17,277 nucleotides of DNA from an uncultured Pseudomonadota bacterium (GTDB lineage: Bacteria > Pseudomonadota > Gammaproteobacteria > Burkholderiales > Casimicrobiaceae): positions 1 through 17,277 of the forward strand of contig CALFEY010000383.1 of the NCBI GenBank assembly GCA_937958295.1. The letters are read 5' to 3'. The first letter of the stretch is position 1. Every line of letters begins with the position of its first letter. The position numbers and the translations under genes are program-made. The notes under the pieces were generated by a model. The model was not told the DNA's origin. It did not search any database and worked only from the letters and a program-made list of their open reading frames with translations. This document shows, piece by piece, positions 1 to 6,242 of this stretch.

Positions 1-233
1 AGAAGCTCGGCCATCACCGCGTTGGGATCAAGGCCGCGCGCGAGCGCGGGGGCGATCGAGCGGCCGCTCGTGAGGAGCTGATCCTCGGGCACGAGCGCCG
101 CGCACACGCCCACCGCCACGGCCTCCTGGCCGGTGGAGAAGAGCTGGAAGCCGTGGTCCGGCCGCTGCGCGAGCGCCTCCTCGAAGGCACGTATCGCGAG
201 CATCGAGCGCAGGAGGTCCTGCGAAGAGGTCAT
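1..233 (-). CDS. Thiamine-diphosphate-dependent dehydrogenase E1 component, alpha subunit (N-terminus only)
   Basis: The first 77 codons are present and the gene runs off the left edge. E1 alpha subunits of 2-oxoacid dehydrogenase complexes (pyruvate, acetoin, branched-chain) bind thiamine diphosphate together with a beta subunit and decarboxylate a 2-oxoacid in the cytoplasm. The diagnostic E1 alpha pattern is visible: an N-terminal LLRSMLAIRAFEEAL helix (residues 7-21), then STGQEAVAVGVCAAL (33-47), and ALARGLDPNAVMAEL (63-77). The TPP-binding GDG motif would lie outside the window. The usual YR-x-H stretch that follows the GQEA segment reads GRSI (57-60): the Arg that contacts the TPP diphosphate in relatives is kept, but the Tyr and His are not. 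The start is fixed by an ATGA overlap with the stop of the upstream SGNH-like gene. Family assignment is firm; the substrate is unknown. The partner beta subunit would be expected just beyond the edge. Confidence 0.85.
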   Translation of the reverse strand, partial: MTSSQDLLRSMLAIRAFEEALAQRPDHGFQLFSTGQEAVAVGVCAALVPEDQLLTSGRSIAPALARGLDPNAVMAEL

Positions 234-862
234 GCGCGCGGCGCCGGCGACAGGTCCCAGGGAGCCCCCACGAGCGTCTCGGCGCGCGCGGCGATGTCGG
301 GATCGATCGCGGCATCCTGCCCAAGTGCCAGGATCGCGCGCACCACCGTGCGCGCGGCCACCTCGATCGCCGCCTCGCTCTGGAAGCGGCAGTCGCTCGC
401 GAGCGGGCGCCCACCCACGTGCGCGAGCGTACGGTCGAGGTCGATCACGTTGGCCCCCGTGTCGTGGGAGATCTCGATGGCGCAAAGCGCGAGCCGGCGG
501 ATGCGCTCGCGCAGCGCTTCGCGCCGGTCCGGCGGCAAGGTCGGATCCACATGACGAAAGATCGTGCACACGAGCACCGGCGGCCATGCGGCCGGCAGGG
601 CTTGCAGCGCGGCTCGCCACCGGGCGTCCACCGCGGCCACCGGCTCGTCCCCCCAGAGTTCGGGCAGCAACGACACGACCGCGAAATCGGGCGCGTCGCC
701 GCGGGCCGCCGCGGCGAGCGAGTCGAGGAACGTCACCCGCACCTCCGCCGGCGGCCGTCCTGCGGCTTCCAGGGCTGCACCGAGATGACGCGCGGCGCGG
801 GCGAGCACGGGCCGCTCGCAGGGATCCATGACGGCGGCAACGAGGAGGGGTCGCGCGCTCAT
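230..862 (-). CDS. Small SGNH-like protein, probable catalytically altered paralogue
   Basis: This is a 210-residue soluble protein with no signal peptide or membrane segment. I recognised it by comparison with the larger SGNH-like protein two genes upstream. Both share a C-terminal block: PVLV at 95-98, IRRLALCAIEIS (121-132), G-NVIDLD (136-143), a short VGG-containing linker and an Ala-rich last helix ending ILALG (177-181). In the larger protein the corresponding block V is D-x-x-H, the usual SGNH catalytic Asp/His pair. Here it is D157-C-R-F160, so the His is missing. The block III Asn is also absent (CTIF at 99-102), and no GDS-like serine motif is seen near the N-terminus. It may therefore be a non-catalytic or modified relative. 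It overlaps its neighbours by ATGA at both ends, which fixes the start and suggests stoichiometric co-expression with the glycosyltransferase and the E1 subunit. The fold assignment is inference. Confidence 0.6.
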   Translation of the reverse strand: MSARPLLVAAVMDPCERPVLARAARHLGAALEAAGRPPAEVRVTFLDSLAAAARGDAPDFAVVSLLPELWGDEPVAAVDARWRAALQALPAAWPPVLVCTIFRHVDPTLPPDRREALRERIRRLALCAIEISHDTGANVIDLDRTLAHVGGRPLASDCRFQSEAAIEVAARTVVRAILALGQDAAIDPDIAARAETLVGAPWDLSPAPRA

Positions 863-1911
863 GTCGCCATCAGCCGTGGGGCCACCGCAACGCCCAGGGC
901 CGGCAGGCCGAGCTGGCGGCGGACCTCGTCGTAATCAACGCCGTTGTCGCCCCGAGCCGCGGCGGCCAGCGCCGGCAGCGACTCGATGCGCGCCTCCGGC
1001 GCGATCGGCGCGTTCGGAGCGAGGCACGACCAGAACACGGACAGGAGCTTCACCGCGGGCTCCGGGTGCTCGGCATAGAACACGTGCTCCCAGTTCGTGT
1101 TGAGAAGGGGGTCGCGCCAGCCTCGGCGGTGCGTCATGTGATAAGCGCGCGCGGACTCCATGGGGGCCATGCGCGCGCCGTGCTTGACCATGCGCAGGGC
1201 GAAGGCACGGTGCTCGTTGTTGTCGATGGCATTGAAAAGGCCGCCGGCCGCGAAGAACGCATCGCGGCGCACCGAGAAGTTGGCGCCGCACGCCGCCGCC
1301 CACAGGACCTTGCATTCGGGATGGTGGCGGAGCGCATCGTTCTCGAGCTCTTCGAGGAGCGCGGGCCCGGCGCCGGGATAGAGCCCTGGGCTTGCCCGTC
1401 GCGCGAGCGACTCGAAGTTGTCGCGGATCTCGGCAACCGTCACGGCGCTGCGCGCGCGCTCCGCCGCAGACATGCGCGCGACGTGCGCCTCCTCGCCGGG
1501 CCGCGGCGTGCCGGCCTCCGGATCGAGGAGGAACCGCGTCCCGCGGAAATGGAAGCGTCCCCCGCGCCCCACGAGCATCTCGCCCGGATGCGCCTCGTGC
1601 GCGGCCAGGTGCTGCTCCACCATGTCGGGCGCGGCGAGCGTATCGCCGTCGAGGAAGATGAGGAGATCACCGGTGGTGGCACGCGCGCCGGCATTGGACG
1701 CCGCGGAGCGCCCCTGCGCGGTCTCGTGATGCAGGATCGTGAGCGGCCCCGCGCGGACCGCCTCCGCGAGCACGGCGCGCGTGTGATCGCTGGAGCCGTC
1801 GTTCACCACGACGATCTCCACGGGCACGCTCTGCACGGCCAGCGACGCGAGGGTGAGGCGCAGGCGGTCGGCCTCGTCCTTGGAGCGGATGATCACGCTG
1901 GCGCGCATCAT
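859..1911 (-). CDS. Family 2 glycosyltransferase (GT-A fold)
   Basis: This 350-residue enzyme transfers a sugar from a nucleotide-sugar donor to an unidentified acceptor. The N-terminal GT-A domain shows ASVIIRSKDEADRL (4-17), the nucleotide-binding VVVNDGSSDHT (34-44), GRSAASNAGA (67-76) and the metal-binding D-G-D at 88-90. A second domain (about 205-250) resembles the C-terminal acceptor domain of galactosyltransferase-type GT2 enzymes: GANFSVRRDAF followed by GGLFNAIDNNEHRAFALR. The usual Glu-Asp catalytic pair reads N-E (232-233). No membrane segment is visible, so it probably acts at the cytoplasmic face. The reading frame stays open far upstream, but that extension is a shadow of the preceding gene. 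The chosen start overlaps that gene's TGA as ATGA; a second Met follows immediately. The acceptor is unknown; flanking SGNH-like genes hint at a glycan or acyl-modified conjugate. Confidence 0.88.
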   Translation of the reverse strand: MMRASVIIRSKDEADRLRLTLASLAVQSVPVEIVVVNDGSSDHTRAVLAEAVRAGPLTILHHETAQGRSAASNAGARATTGDLLIFLDGDTLAAPDMVEQHLAAHEAHPGEMLVGRGGRFHFRGTRFLLDPEAGTPRPGEEAHVARMSAAERARSAVTVAEIRDNFESLARRASPGLYPGAGPALLEELENDALRHHPECKVLWAAACGANFSVRRDAFFAAGGLFNAIDNNEHRAFALRMVKHGARMAPMESARAYHMTHRRGWRDPLLNTNWEHVFYAEHPEPAVKLLSVFWSCLAPNAPIAPEARIESLPALAAAARGDNGVDYDEVRRQLGLPALGVAVAPRLMAT

Positions 1912-2714
1912 GACGCGACGCCTCCCGTGCGTTGCGGATCGAAGCAACCGAGGTCGTCGAGCACGCGCACCACTTCGGCGGCGACGCGACGAGCGCCCTC
2001 GGCGCGAAGGTGGCGCGCGTCGAGCTTGGCGTTGGCCACGCCCACTTGCGCAACGATGGCGTCGACGTCGATCACGGAGATTCCGATGCGCTGCGACAGC
2101 TCGCAGAGCGCGAGGTTGTAGCGGCGGATCCGCAGCGAGAGCGTCTCGCCGAGTCCCGCGTAGTTGTGCACCGTATCTCCGGGCACGACCGATGAAAGAT
2201 TGTACACAAGCACCGGCACGTCGCGCTGCGCGCGCAGCCGCGCGACCACCGCCTCCAGATGCCGCATGGAGGTCGCGACGTCGAGCAGCGGTGCCGGCTC
2301 GAACGTCGCGCGCAGCCACTGCCGGTCGGCATCCGACCAGGCCCGCCAGTTCTCCGGATGGAAGACGAAGCCCGCGCTGCGGTGGCGGGCCATGTGGAAG
2401 TACACGTCCGGCTGGAGGGACAGCACGACGGCGTCGGCGGAGGTGGTGAAGAGGGCGTCGCCGAACTGGTGGGACAACCCATAGTTGCCGAGGTCGAGCG
2501 AGCGCCCCGCAAATGCGGGGGGAATCGCGCCGGTGGCAGCCGCGAGCTGGTCGAAGCGCGCGCAAGTCTCGTGGCGGACGCGCACGCTCCAGCCCGGATG
2601 GCGCTCGCGCACGATCTCGTTGATGCCGTTCCATTCCACCACGCCGCGGAGGCGCTGCGAGTGCAGCGAGTCGTGGACGTCGTGATTGCCTTTGGCGAAC
2701 AGGGTAAGACGCAA
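1908..2714 (-). CDS. SGNH-like hydrolase/acyltransferase family protein
   Basis: This 268-residue protein is the first gene of the leftward operon. SGNH enzymes hydrolyse or transfer acyl esters using a Ser-(Asp)-His arrangement. Candidate blocks are: block I GNHDVHDSLHS (9-19), with Ser16 the likely nucleophile; a block III-like PVLVYNLSS (167-175) with Asn172; and block V D232-A-R-H235, matching the D-x-x-H signature. VIDVD (214-218) is a typical beta strand ahead of block V. There is no signal peptide, so the product appears cytoplasmic. The start is TTG: it follows a GGAG motif about 10 nt upstream, and no better start exists in frame before the conserved LFAKGNHD strand. The C-terminal half is clearly paralogous to the 210-residue product two genes downstream. 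Its stop overlaps the glycosyltransferase start (ATGA). Hydrolase versus transferase activity cannot be decided from the sequence. Confidence 0.65.
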   Translation of the reverse strand: MRLTLFAKGNHDVHDSLHSQRLRGVVEWNGINEIVRERHPGWSVRVRHETCARFDQLAAATGAIPPAFAGRSLDLGNYGLSHQFGDALFTTSADAVVLSLQPDVYFHMARHRSAGFVFHPENWRAWSDADRQWLRATFEPAPLLDVATSMRHLEAVVARLRAQRDVPVLVYNLSSVVPGDTVHNYAGLGETLSLRIRRYNLALCELSQRIGISVIDVDAIVAQVGVANAKLDARHLRAEGARRVAAEVVRVLDDLGCFDPQRTGGVAS

Positions 2715-2768
2715 GGAACGGCCACTCCGCGAAGCATGGGGCCGCGCGCGAGGGACGCGGCGGGCAGC

Positions 2769-2774
2769 ATTCTA
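2769..2774 (-). promoter_or_regulatory. Candidate -10 box for the SGNH/glycosyltransferase operon
   Basis: On the minus strand this reads TAGAAT (5 of 6 match to TATAAT) in the context GGCTAGAATGC. It would give a leader of about 47 nt before the TTG start at 2714. No convincing -35 hexamer is seen 16-18 bp upstream. It is back-to-back with the candidate promoter of the ZIP gene. Confidence 0.4.
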
Positions 2775-2820
2775 GCCGAGATCCCGTCGCGCCTTGCCGC
2801 ACGGGTGGTCCGGGCATTGC

Positions 2821-2826
2821 TATAGT
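2821..2826 (+). promoter_or_regulatory. Candidate -10 box for the ZIP transporter gene
   Basis: TATAGT followed by GCGG closely resembles betaproteobacterial -10 regions. Transcription would start near 2833, leaving a leader of about 35 nt. The best -35-like sequence, TTGCCG at 2794-2799, is 21 bp away, which is too far for a standard sigma-70 promoter. Confidence 0.4.
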
Positions 2827-2867
2827 GCGGCCCACGGGCGCGCTCCTTCGCGCCCTTCGTTCATTGC

Positions 2868-3656
2868 GTGACTACGTTCGCCTACATCGTCGTGGCCGCC
2901 CTCGCCGGCGGCATCGTGGCCACCGCCGCGGCGGCCGCCACCCTTGCGCTATCCGGCGCCTGGATCTCCCGCCTCGTGTCGTTCGCGGTGGGCGCACTGC
3001 TGGGCGCGGTGTTCATCGAGCTTCTTCCGCATGCCCTGGAGGACGGCGACACGAGCGTGGTGATGGGTACCGTGCTGGCGGGACTCCTCGCCTTCTTCCT
3101 GCTGGAAAAGCTCGTGCTGTGGCGCCACTCGCACGGCCACGCGGAACACCACGCCGACGAGGAGGAGTCGGAGCACGACCACGCCCTGCACGCGAACGGT
3201 GAGCCCGGCCGGCCGGGACTCATGATCCTGATCGGCAACAGCGTGCACAATTTCTGCGATGGCATCGTGATCGCCGCGGCGTTCCTCGTCGATGCCCGCC
3301 TGGGCCTTGCGACCACCCTCGCCATCGTGGCCCACGCCGTGCCGCAGCAGGTGGGAGACTTCGCAATCCTCATCCACTCCGGATTCACGCGTTCGCGCGC
3401 CTTCGCCTTCAACATGGCAGCCGGGCTCGCCACGCTCGCCGGCGCGCTCGCGGCATACGGCGCCCTGGCCGACATGCAGCAGGCGCTGCCGATCGTGCTG
3501 GCGGTGGCATCGTCGAGCCTCCTGTACGTCGCGGTGGCGGATCTCATCCCCAGCCTGCACCGGCGGCCGGAACCGATGGAGACCGCGCGGCAGATGATCG
3601 CGATCATCCTCGGCGTGGGAGTGATCGCGGCGGTGCACCTCTTCTTCGACCACTAG
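2868..3656 (+). CDS. ZIP-family divalent metal transporter
   Basis: This 262-residue inner-membrane protein probably imports Zn(II) or a related divalent cation into the cytoplasm. It has about eight hydrophobic segments. A His/acid-rich loop (HSHGHAEHHADEEESEHDHALH, split around residues 87-108) sits between TM3 and TM4, the classic ZIP variable loop. TM4 carries HNFCDG (127-132), the ZIP metal-binding signature. TM5 carries H156-AVPQQ-VGDF, the counterpart of the LIV-1 motif HEIPHEIGDF, but with Ala and Gln in place of both Glu. The start is GTG; there is no clear Shine-Dalgarno and no in-frame ATG upstream. It stands alone, divergent from the SGNH/GT operon and 59 bp ahead of phaC. I see no Zur-like palindrome in the upstream gap. 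Family assignment is firm; metal specificity is not. Confidence 0.88.
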   Translation: MTTFAYIVVAALAGGIVATAAAAATLALSGAWISRLVSFAVGALLGAVFIELLPHALEDGDTSVVMGTVLAGLLAFFLLEKLVLWRHSHGHAEHHADEEESEHDHALHANGEPGRPGLMILIGNSVHNFCDGIVIAAAFLVDARLGLATTLAIVAHAVPQQVGDFAILIHSGFTRSRAFAFNMAAGLATLAGALAAYGALADMQQALPIVLAVASSSLLYVAVADLIPSLHRRPEPMETARQMIAIILGVGVIAAVHLFFDH

Positions 3657-3703
3657 GAACGTCAAAGCGTCGGCGCGCGCGCGAGGCTGCGCACGGTCTA
3701 CGC

Positions 3704-3709
3704 TAACAT
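3704..3709 (+). promoter_or_regulatory. Candidate -10 box almost abutting the phaC start
   Basis: TAACAT (4 of 6 match) lies only 6 nt before the phaC ATG at 3716. A start of transcription about 7 nt downstream would fall on the ATG itself, giving a leaderless mRNA. No Shine-Dalgarno is visible before the ATG, and no -35 hexamer is evident at the expected spacing. Confidence 0.25.
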
Positions 3710-3715
3710 CGCGGC

Positions 3716-5446
3716 ATGGCTTCCCTCGATCCGCGCAACCCCGAAACGTGGTCGCAATGGGCCGCGCAATGGCAGCAGGCGCAGCAGCAATGGCTCGACT
3801 GGTGGCAGCGCTCCCTCACGGCCGCGGGCGACCCTGGGATGGAGGTCCCCGCCCCGGAGGCGGTGCCCGGGGTCGCGGCCGCCACCGCGGACTTCCGCGC
3901 GCAGTGGACCGCGCTCTGGCAGGCCTCGCTCTCGCTGCCGGCCACCGGGGGGACGCTGCCGGAGGTGATACCGCAGCCCCCGGGCGACCGCCGCTTCGGC
4001 AGCGAGGCCTGGCACGCGCAGCCCTTCTTCTCCCTCGTGCGCCAGTCCTATCTCCTCTACGCCGACTACCTGCGCAAGCTCGCCGACCTCGCCCCGCTCC
4101 CCCCCGACGAAAAGCAGCGCCTCGCCTTCGCCACCCGCCAGTATGTCGACGCGATCGCCCCCACCAACTTCCCGGCCACCAATCCCGAGGTCCTTGCCCG
4201 CGCCATGGCCACCGATGGCGAGAGCCTCGTGCAGGGCCTGCGCAACCTCGCCGAGGACGCGTGCAAGGGGCGTATCTCGATGACCGACGAGAGCGCCTTC
4301 GAGGTGGGTCGCAACATCGCCGTCACATCCGGGAGCGTGATCTTCCGCAACGAGCTGATCGAGCTCATCCAGTACCACCCCTCCACGCCCGCGGTGCACA
4401 AGCGCCCGCTGGTGATCGTGCCGCCCTGCATCAACAAGTTCTACATTCTCGACCTCACGCCGGCCAACTCGTTCGCGGCGCACGCGGTAGCGCAGGGGCA
4501 CACTGTCTTCATGGTCTCGTGGCGCAACGTGCCGCCCGAGCTCGGCACGCTGACCTGGGACGACTACGTCGAACGCGGGGCGCTCACGGCGCTGCGCGTC
4601 GCGGGCGAGGTCGCCGGGAGCAAGACCGTGAACGCGCTCGGCTTCTGCGTGGGCGGCACGATCCTCGCAAGCGCACTCGCGGTGCTCGCGGCGCGCAAGG
4701 ACCACAGCGTCACGAGCGCTACGCTGCTGACGACGCTGCTCGACTACACCGACCCCGGCGAGATCGGCGTGTACGTCACGCGCGAAGCTCTCGCCGCGCG
4801 CGAGCCGCAGCTCCTGGCCGGCCAGCGAGTGAACGGTGCGGAGCTCGCAGGCGCCTTCTCGAGCCTGCGCGCCAACGAGCTCGTGTGGAACTACGTCGTG
4901 GGCAACTACCTCAAGGGGCAGACGCCGCCGGCATTCGACCTGCTCTACTGGAACGGCGACGCCACCAATCTGCCCGGTCCGATGTATGCCTTCTACCTGC
5001 GCCGCCTCTACCTCGAGAACCGGATGAAAGAGCACGGGGCCCTCACGATCGCGGGGCAACCGGTGGACCTCTCCCGCATCCACATCCCCACCTACGTGTA
5101 CGCGTCGCGCGAGGATCACATCGTCCCGTGGCGCTCCGCGTATCGCACCACGGGGCTCGTGGGCGGCGATACCACGTTCGTGCTGGGCGCCTCCGGGCAC
5201 ATCGCGGGCGTGGTGAATCCACCGGCGGCCGGCAAGCGCAACTACTGGGTCAATGAGCTCCTCACCGACGATGCGGACGACTGGCTGGCGCGCGCCCGCG
5301 CGGTCCCAGGCAGCTGGTGGCCTCATTGGTACGCTTGGCTCGAGCCGCACGCCGGCGCGCTCCACCCCGCGCCGCGCCAGGCGGGCAGCGCGGCGCATCC
5401 GGTGCTGGGACCGGCGCCGGGAAGCTACGTGCGGGAAAAGGCGTAG
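3716..5446 (+). CDS. phaC: Class I poly(3-hydroxyalkanoate) synthase
   Basis: This 576-residue enzyme polymerises (R)-3-hydroxyacyl-CoA, typically 3-hydroxybutyryl-CoA, into PHA on the surface of storage granules, releasing CoA. Its length fits class I synthases (about 590 residues), which act without PhaE or PhaR subunits. The N-terminal region (1-100) is rich in Trp and Gln, as in other PhaC proteins. The alpha/beta-hydrolase core begins near residue 200. The lipase-box-like G-F-C311-V-G-G carries the catalytic Cys. The other triad members are D467 in YASREDHIVPW and H495 in GASGHIAGVVNPP. WRNVPPELGTLTWDDYV (269-285) is also characteristic. An in-frame TAA at 3704 prevents any upstream extension, so the ATG at 3716 is the first possible start, although it lacks a Shine-Dalgarno. 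No phaA, phaB, phasin or phaR lies in the window. It converges on ugpQ with 20 bp between stops. Confidence 0.96.
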   Translation: MASLDPRNPETWSQWAAQWQQAQQQWLDWWQRSLTAAGDPGMEVPAPEAVPGVAAATADFRAQWTALWQASLSLPATGGTLPEVIPQPPGDRRFGSEAWHAQPFFSLVRQSYLLYADYLRKLADLAPLPPDEKQRLAFATRQYVDAIAPTNFPATNPEVLARAMATDGESLVQGLRNLAEDACKGRISMTDESAFEVGRNIAVTSGSVIFRNELIELIQYHPSTPAVHKRPLVIVPPCINKFYILDLTPANSFAAHAVAQGHTVFMVSWRNVPPELGTLTWDDYVERGALTALRVAGEVAGSKTVNALGFCVGGTILASALAVLAARKDHSVTSATLLTTLLDYTDPGEIGVYVTREALAAREPQLLAGQRVNGAELAGAFSSLRANELVWNYVVGNYLKGQTPPAFDLLYWNGDATNLPGPMYAFYLRRLYLENRMKEHGALTIAGQPVDLSRIHIPTYVYASREDHIVPWRSAYRTTGLVGGDTTFVLGASGHIAGVVNPPAAGKRNYWVNELLTDDADDWLARARAVPGSWWPHWYAWLEPHAGALHPAPRQAGSAAHPVLGPAPGSYVREKA

Positions 5447-5457
5447 CTAGGCCACGC
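5436..5457 (-). terminator. Probable intrinsic terminator of the ugp operon
   Basis: On the minus strand, GCGTGGC (5457-5451), loop CTA, GCTACGC (5447-5441) forms a 7-bp stem with one G-U pair. It is followed by C and then four U. It begins 10 nt after the ugpQ stop and reaches into the last codons of the convergent phaC. On the plus strand the same stem has an A-C mismatch and no U-run, so it appears to serve the minus-strand transcript. The short U-run limits confidence. Confidence 0.5.
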
Positions 5458-5466
5458 CGCTTGCGA

Positions 5467-6231
5467 TCAGCCGAGCGAGTCGGCCGCGATCACGTCGATG
5501 GCGTCGGTGATGATCGTATCCACGCCCCAGGCGGCGAGCTCCGTCACGCGCGCCGGATCGTTCACGGTCCAGCAGCACACGCGATAGCCCTCGCGGTGCG
5601 CCGTTGCCACGATCTCGCGCGTCACATGCTGGTGGTTGGCATCGAGGGCTACGCAACCCAGACGCGCGAGGCGCGCGAGCCAGTCGGCCGGCAGCTCGTC
5701 CACGAGCAAAGCGCGCGGCAGCGCCGGCGCGGCCTCACGGCATGCCTCCAGCGCCTCCTCCTTGAACGAGGACATGAGCGGGAGTACTTCGGCGTCGCGC
5801 CACAGGGCGAGCGCATCGAGCGCCACGGCGGCGCCGGTCTCCCGCTCGCGACCGGGCGTGGGCTTGATCTCGACATTGCAGGCCACCCCGTGGGCCCGCG
5901 CCCAGCACGCAATGGCCGCGAACGTGGGCAGCATCTCCCCGGCGTACTTGGCCGAGTGCCAGCGGCCGGCATCGAGGCCCGACAGCTCGCGCCACGGCAG
6001 GGCATCGGCCCGCCCGCGACCGCTCGACGTGCGCTCGAGGGTCGCGTCATGCAGCAGGAAAGCGACGTTGTCGGCGGCGAGCTTCACGTCGAACTCCACC
6101 ATGTGATATCCGTGCGCATGGCCCACACGCATGGACGTGAGCGTGTTCTCCGGGGCGAGCTTGCCTGCGCCGCGATGGGCGCACAAGCGCGGATAGGGCC
6201 AGGGAGCAAGCGCGGCGACGGAGGCGGTCAT
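5467..6231 (-). CDS. ugpQ: Cytoplasmic glycerophosphodiester phosphodiesterase
   Basis: This 254-residue enzyme hydrolyses glycerophosphodiesters (deacylated phospholipids) to sn-glycerol-3-phosphate and an alcohol. GDPD-family signatures are clear: H19-R20-G21, PENT (27-30), the metal-binding pair E46-F-D48, the catalytic H61-D62 in LLHDATLERTSS, and N-V-E121-I-K. The C-terminal strand CCWTVNDPARVTELAAWGVDTIITD is typical of the TIM-barrel end. No signal peptide is present, consistent with the cytoplasmic UgpQ type rather than periplasmic GlpQ. It is the last gene of the ugp operon, 11 bp after ugpC. Imported diesters would be cleaved here, giving phosphate or G3P for the cell. Confidence 0.92.
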   Translation of the reverse strand: MTASVAALAPWPYPRLCAHRGAGKLAPENTLTSMRVGHAHGYHMVEFDVKLAADNVAFLLHDATLERTSSGRGRADALPWRELSGLDAGRWHSAKYAGEMLPTFAAIACWARAHGVACNVEIKPTPGRERETGAAVALDALALWRDAEVLPLMSSFKEEALEACREAAPALPRALLVDELPADWLARLARLGCVALDANHQHVTREIVATAHREGYRVCCWTVNDPARVTELAAWGVDTIITDAIDVIAADSLG

Positions 6232-6242
6232 CTGTGCTGCCG

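Noticed and set aside
133..934. Plus-strand open frames of 133-232 codons opposite the small SGNH-like gene
   Set aside because: They are Arg/Ala/Pro-rich shadows; the minus-strand genes are linked by precise ATGA overlaps and have recognisable motifs.
1912..2835. N-terminal extension of the glycosyltransferase frame up to 2835
   Set aside because: The extra residues are Arg-rich and overlap the whole upstream SGNH-like gene in another frame; the GT2 fold begins immediately after the ATGA-overlap start at 1911.
3698..5398. A 566-codon open frame on the minus strand opposite phaC
   Set aside because: The composition is typical of an antisense shadow (Arg/Gly/Val/Glu/His-rich, no recognisable motif), while the opposite strand encodes a full PHA synthase with its catalytic triad.
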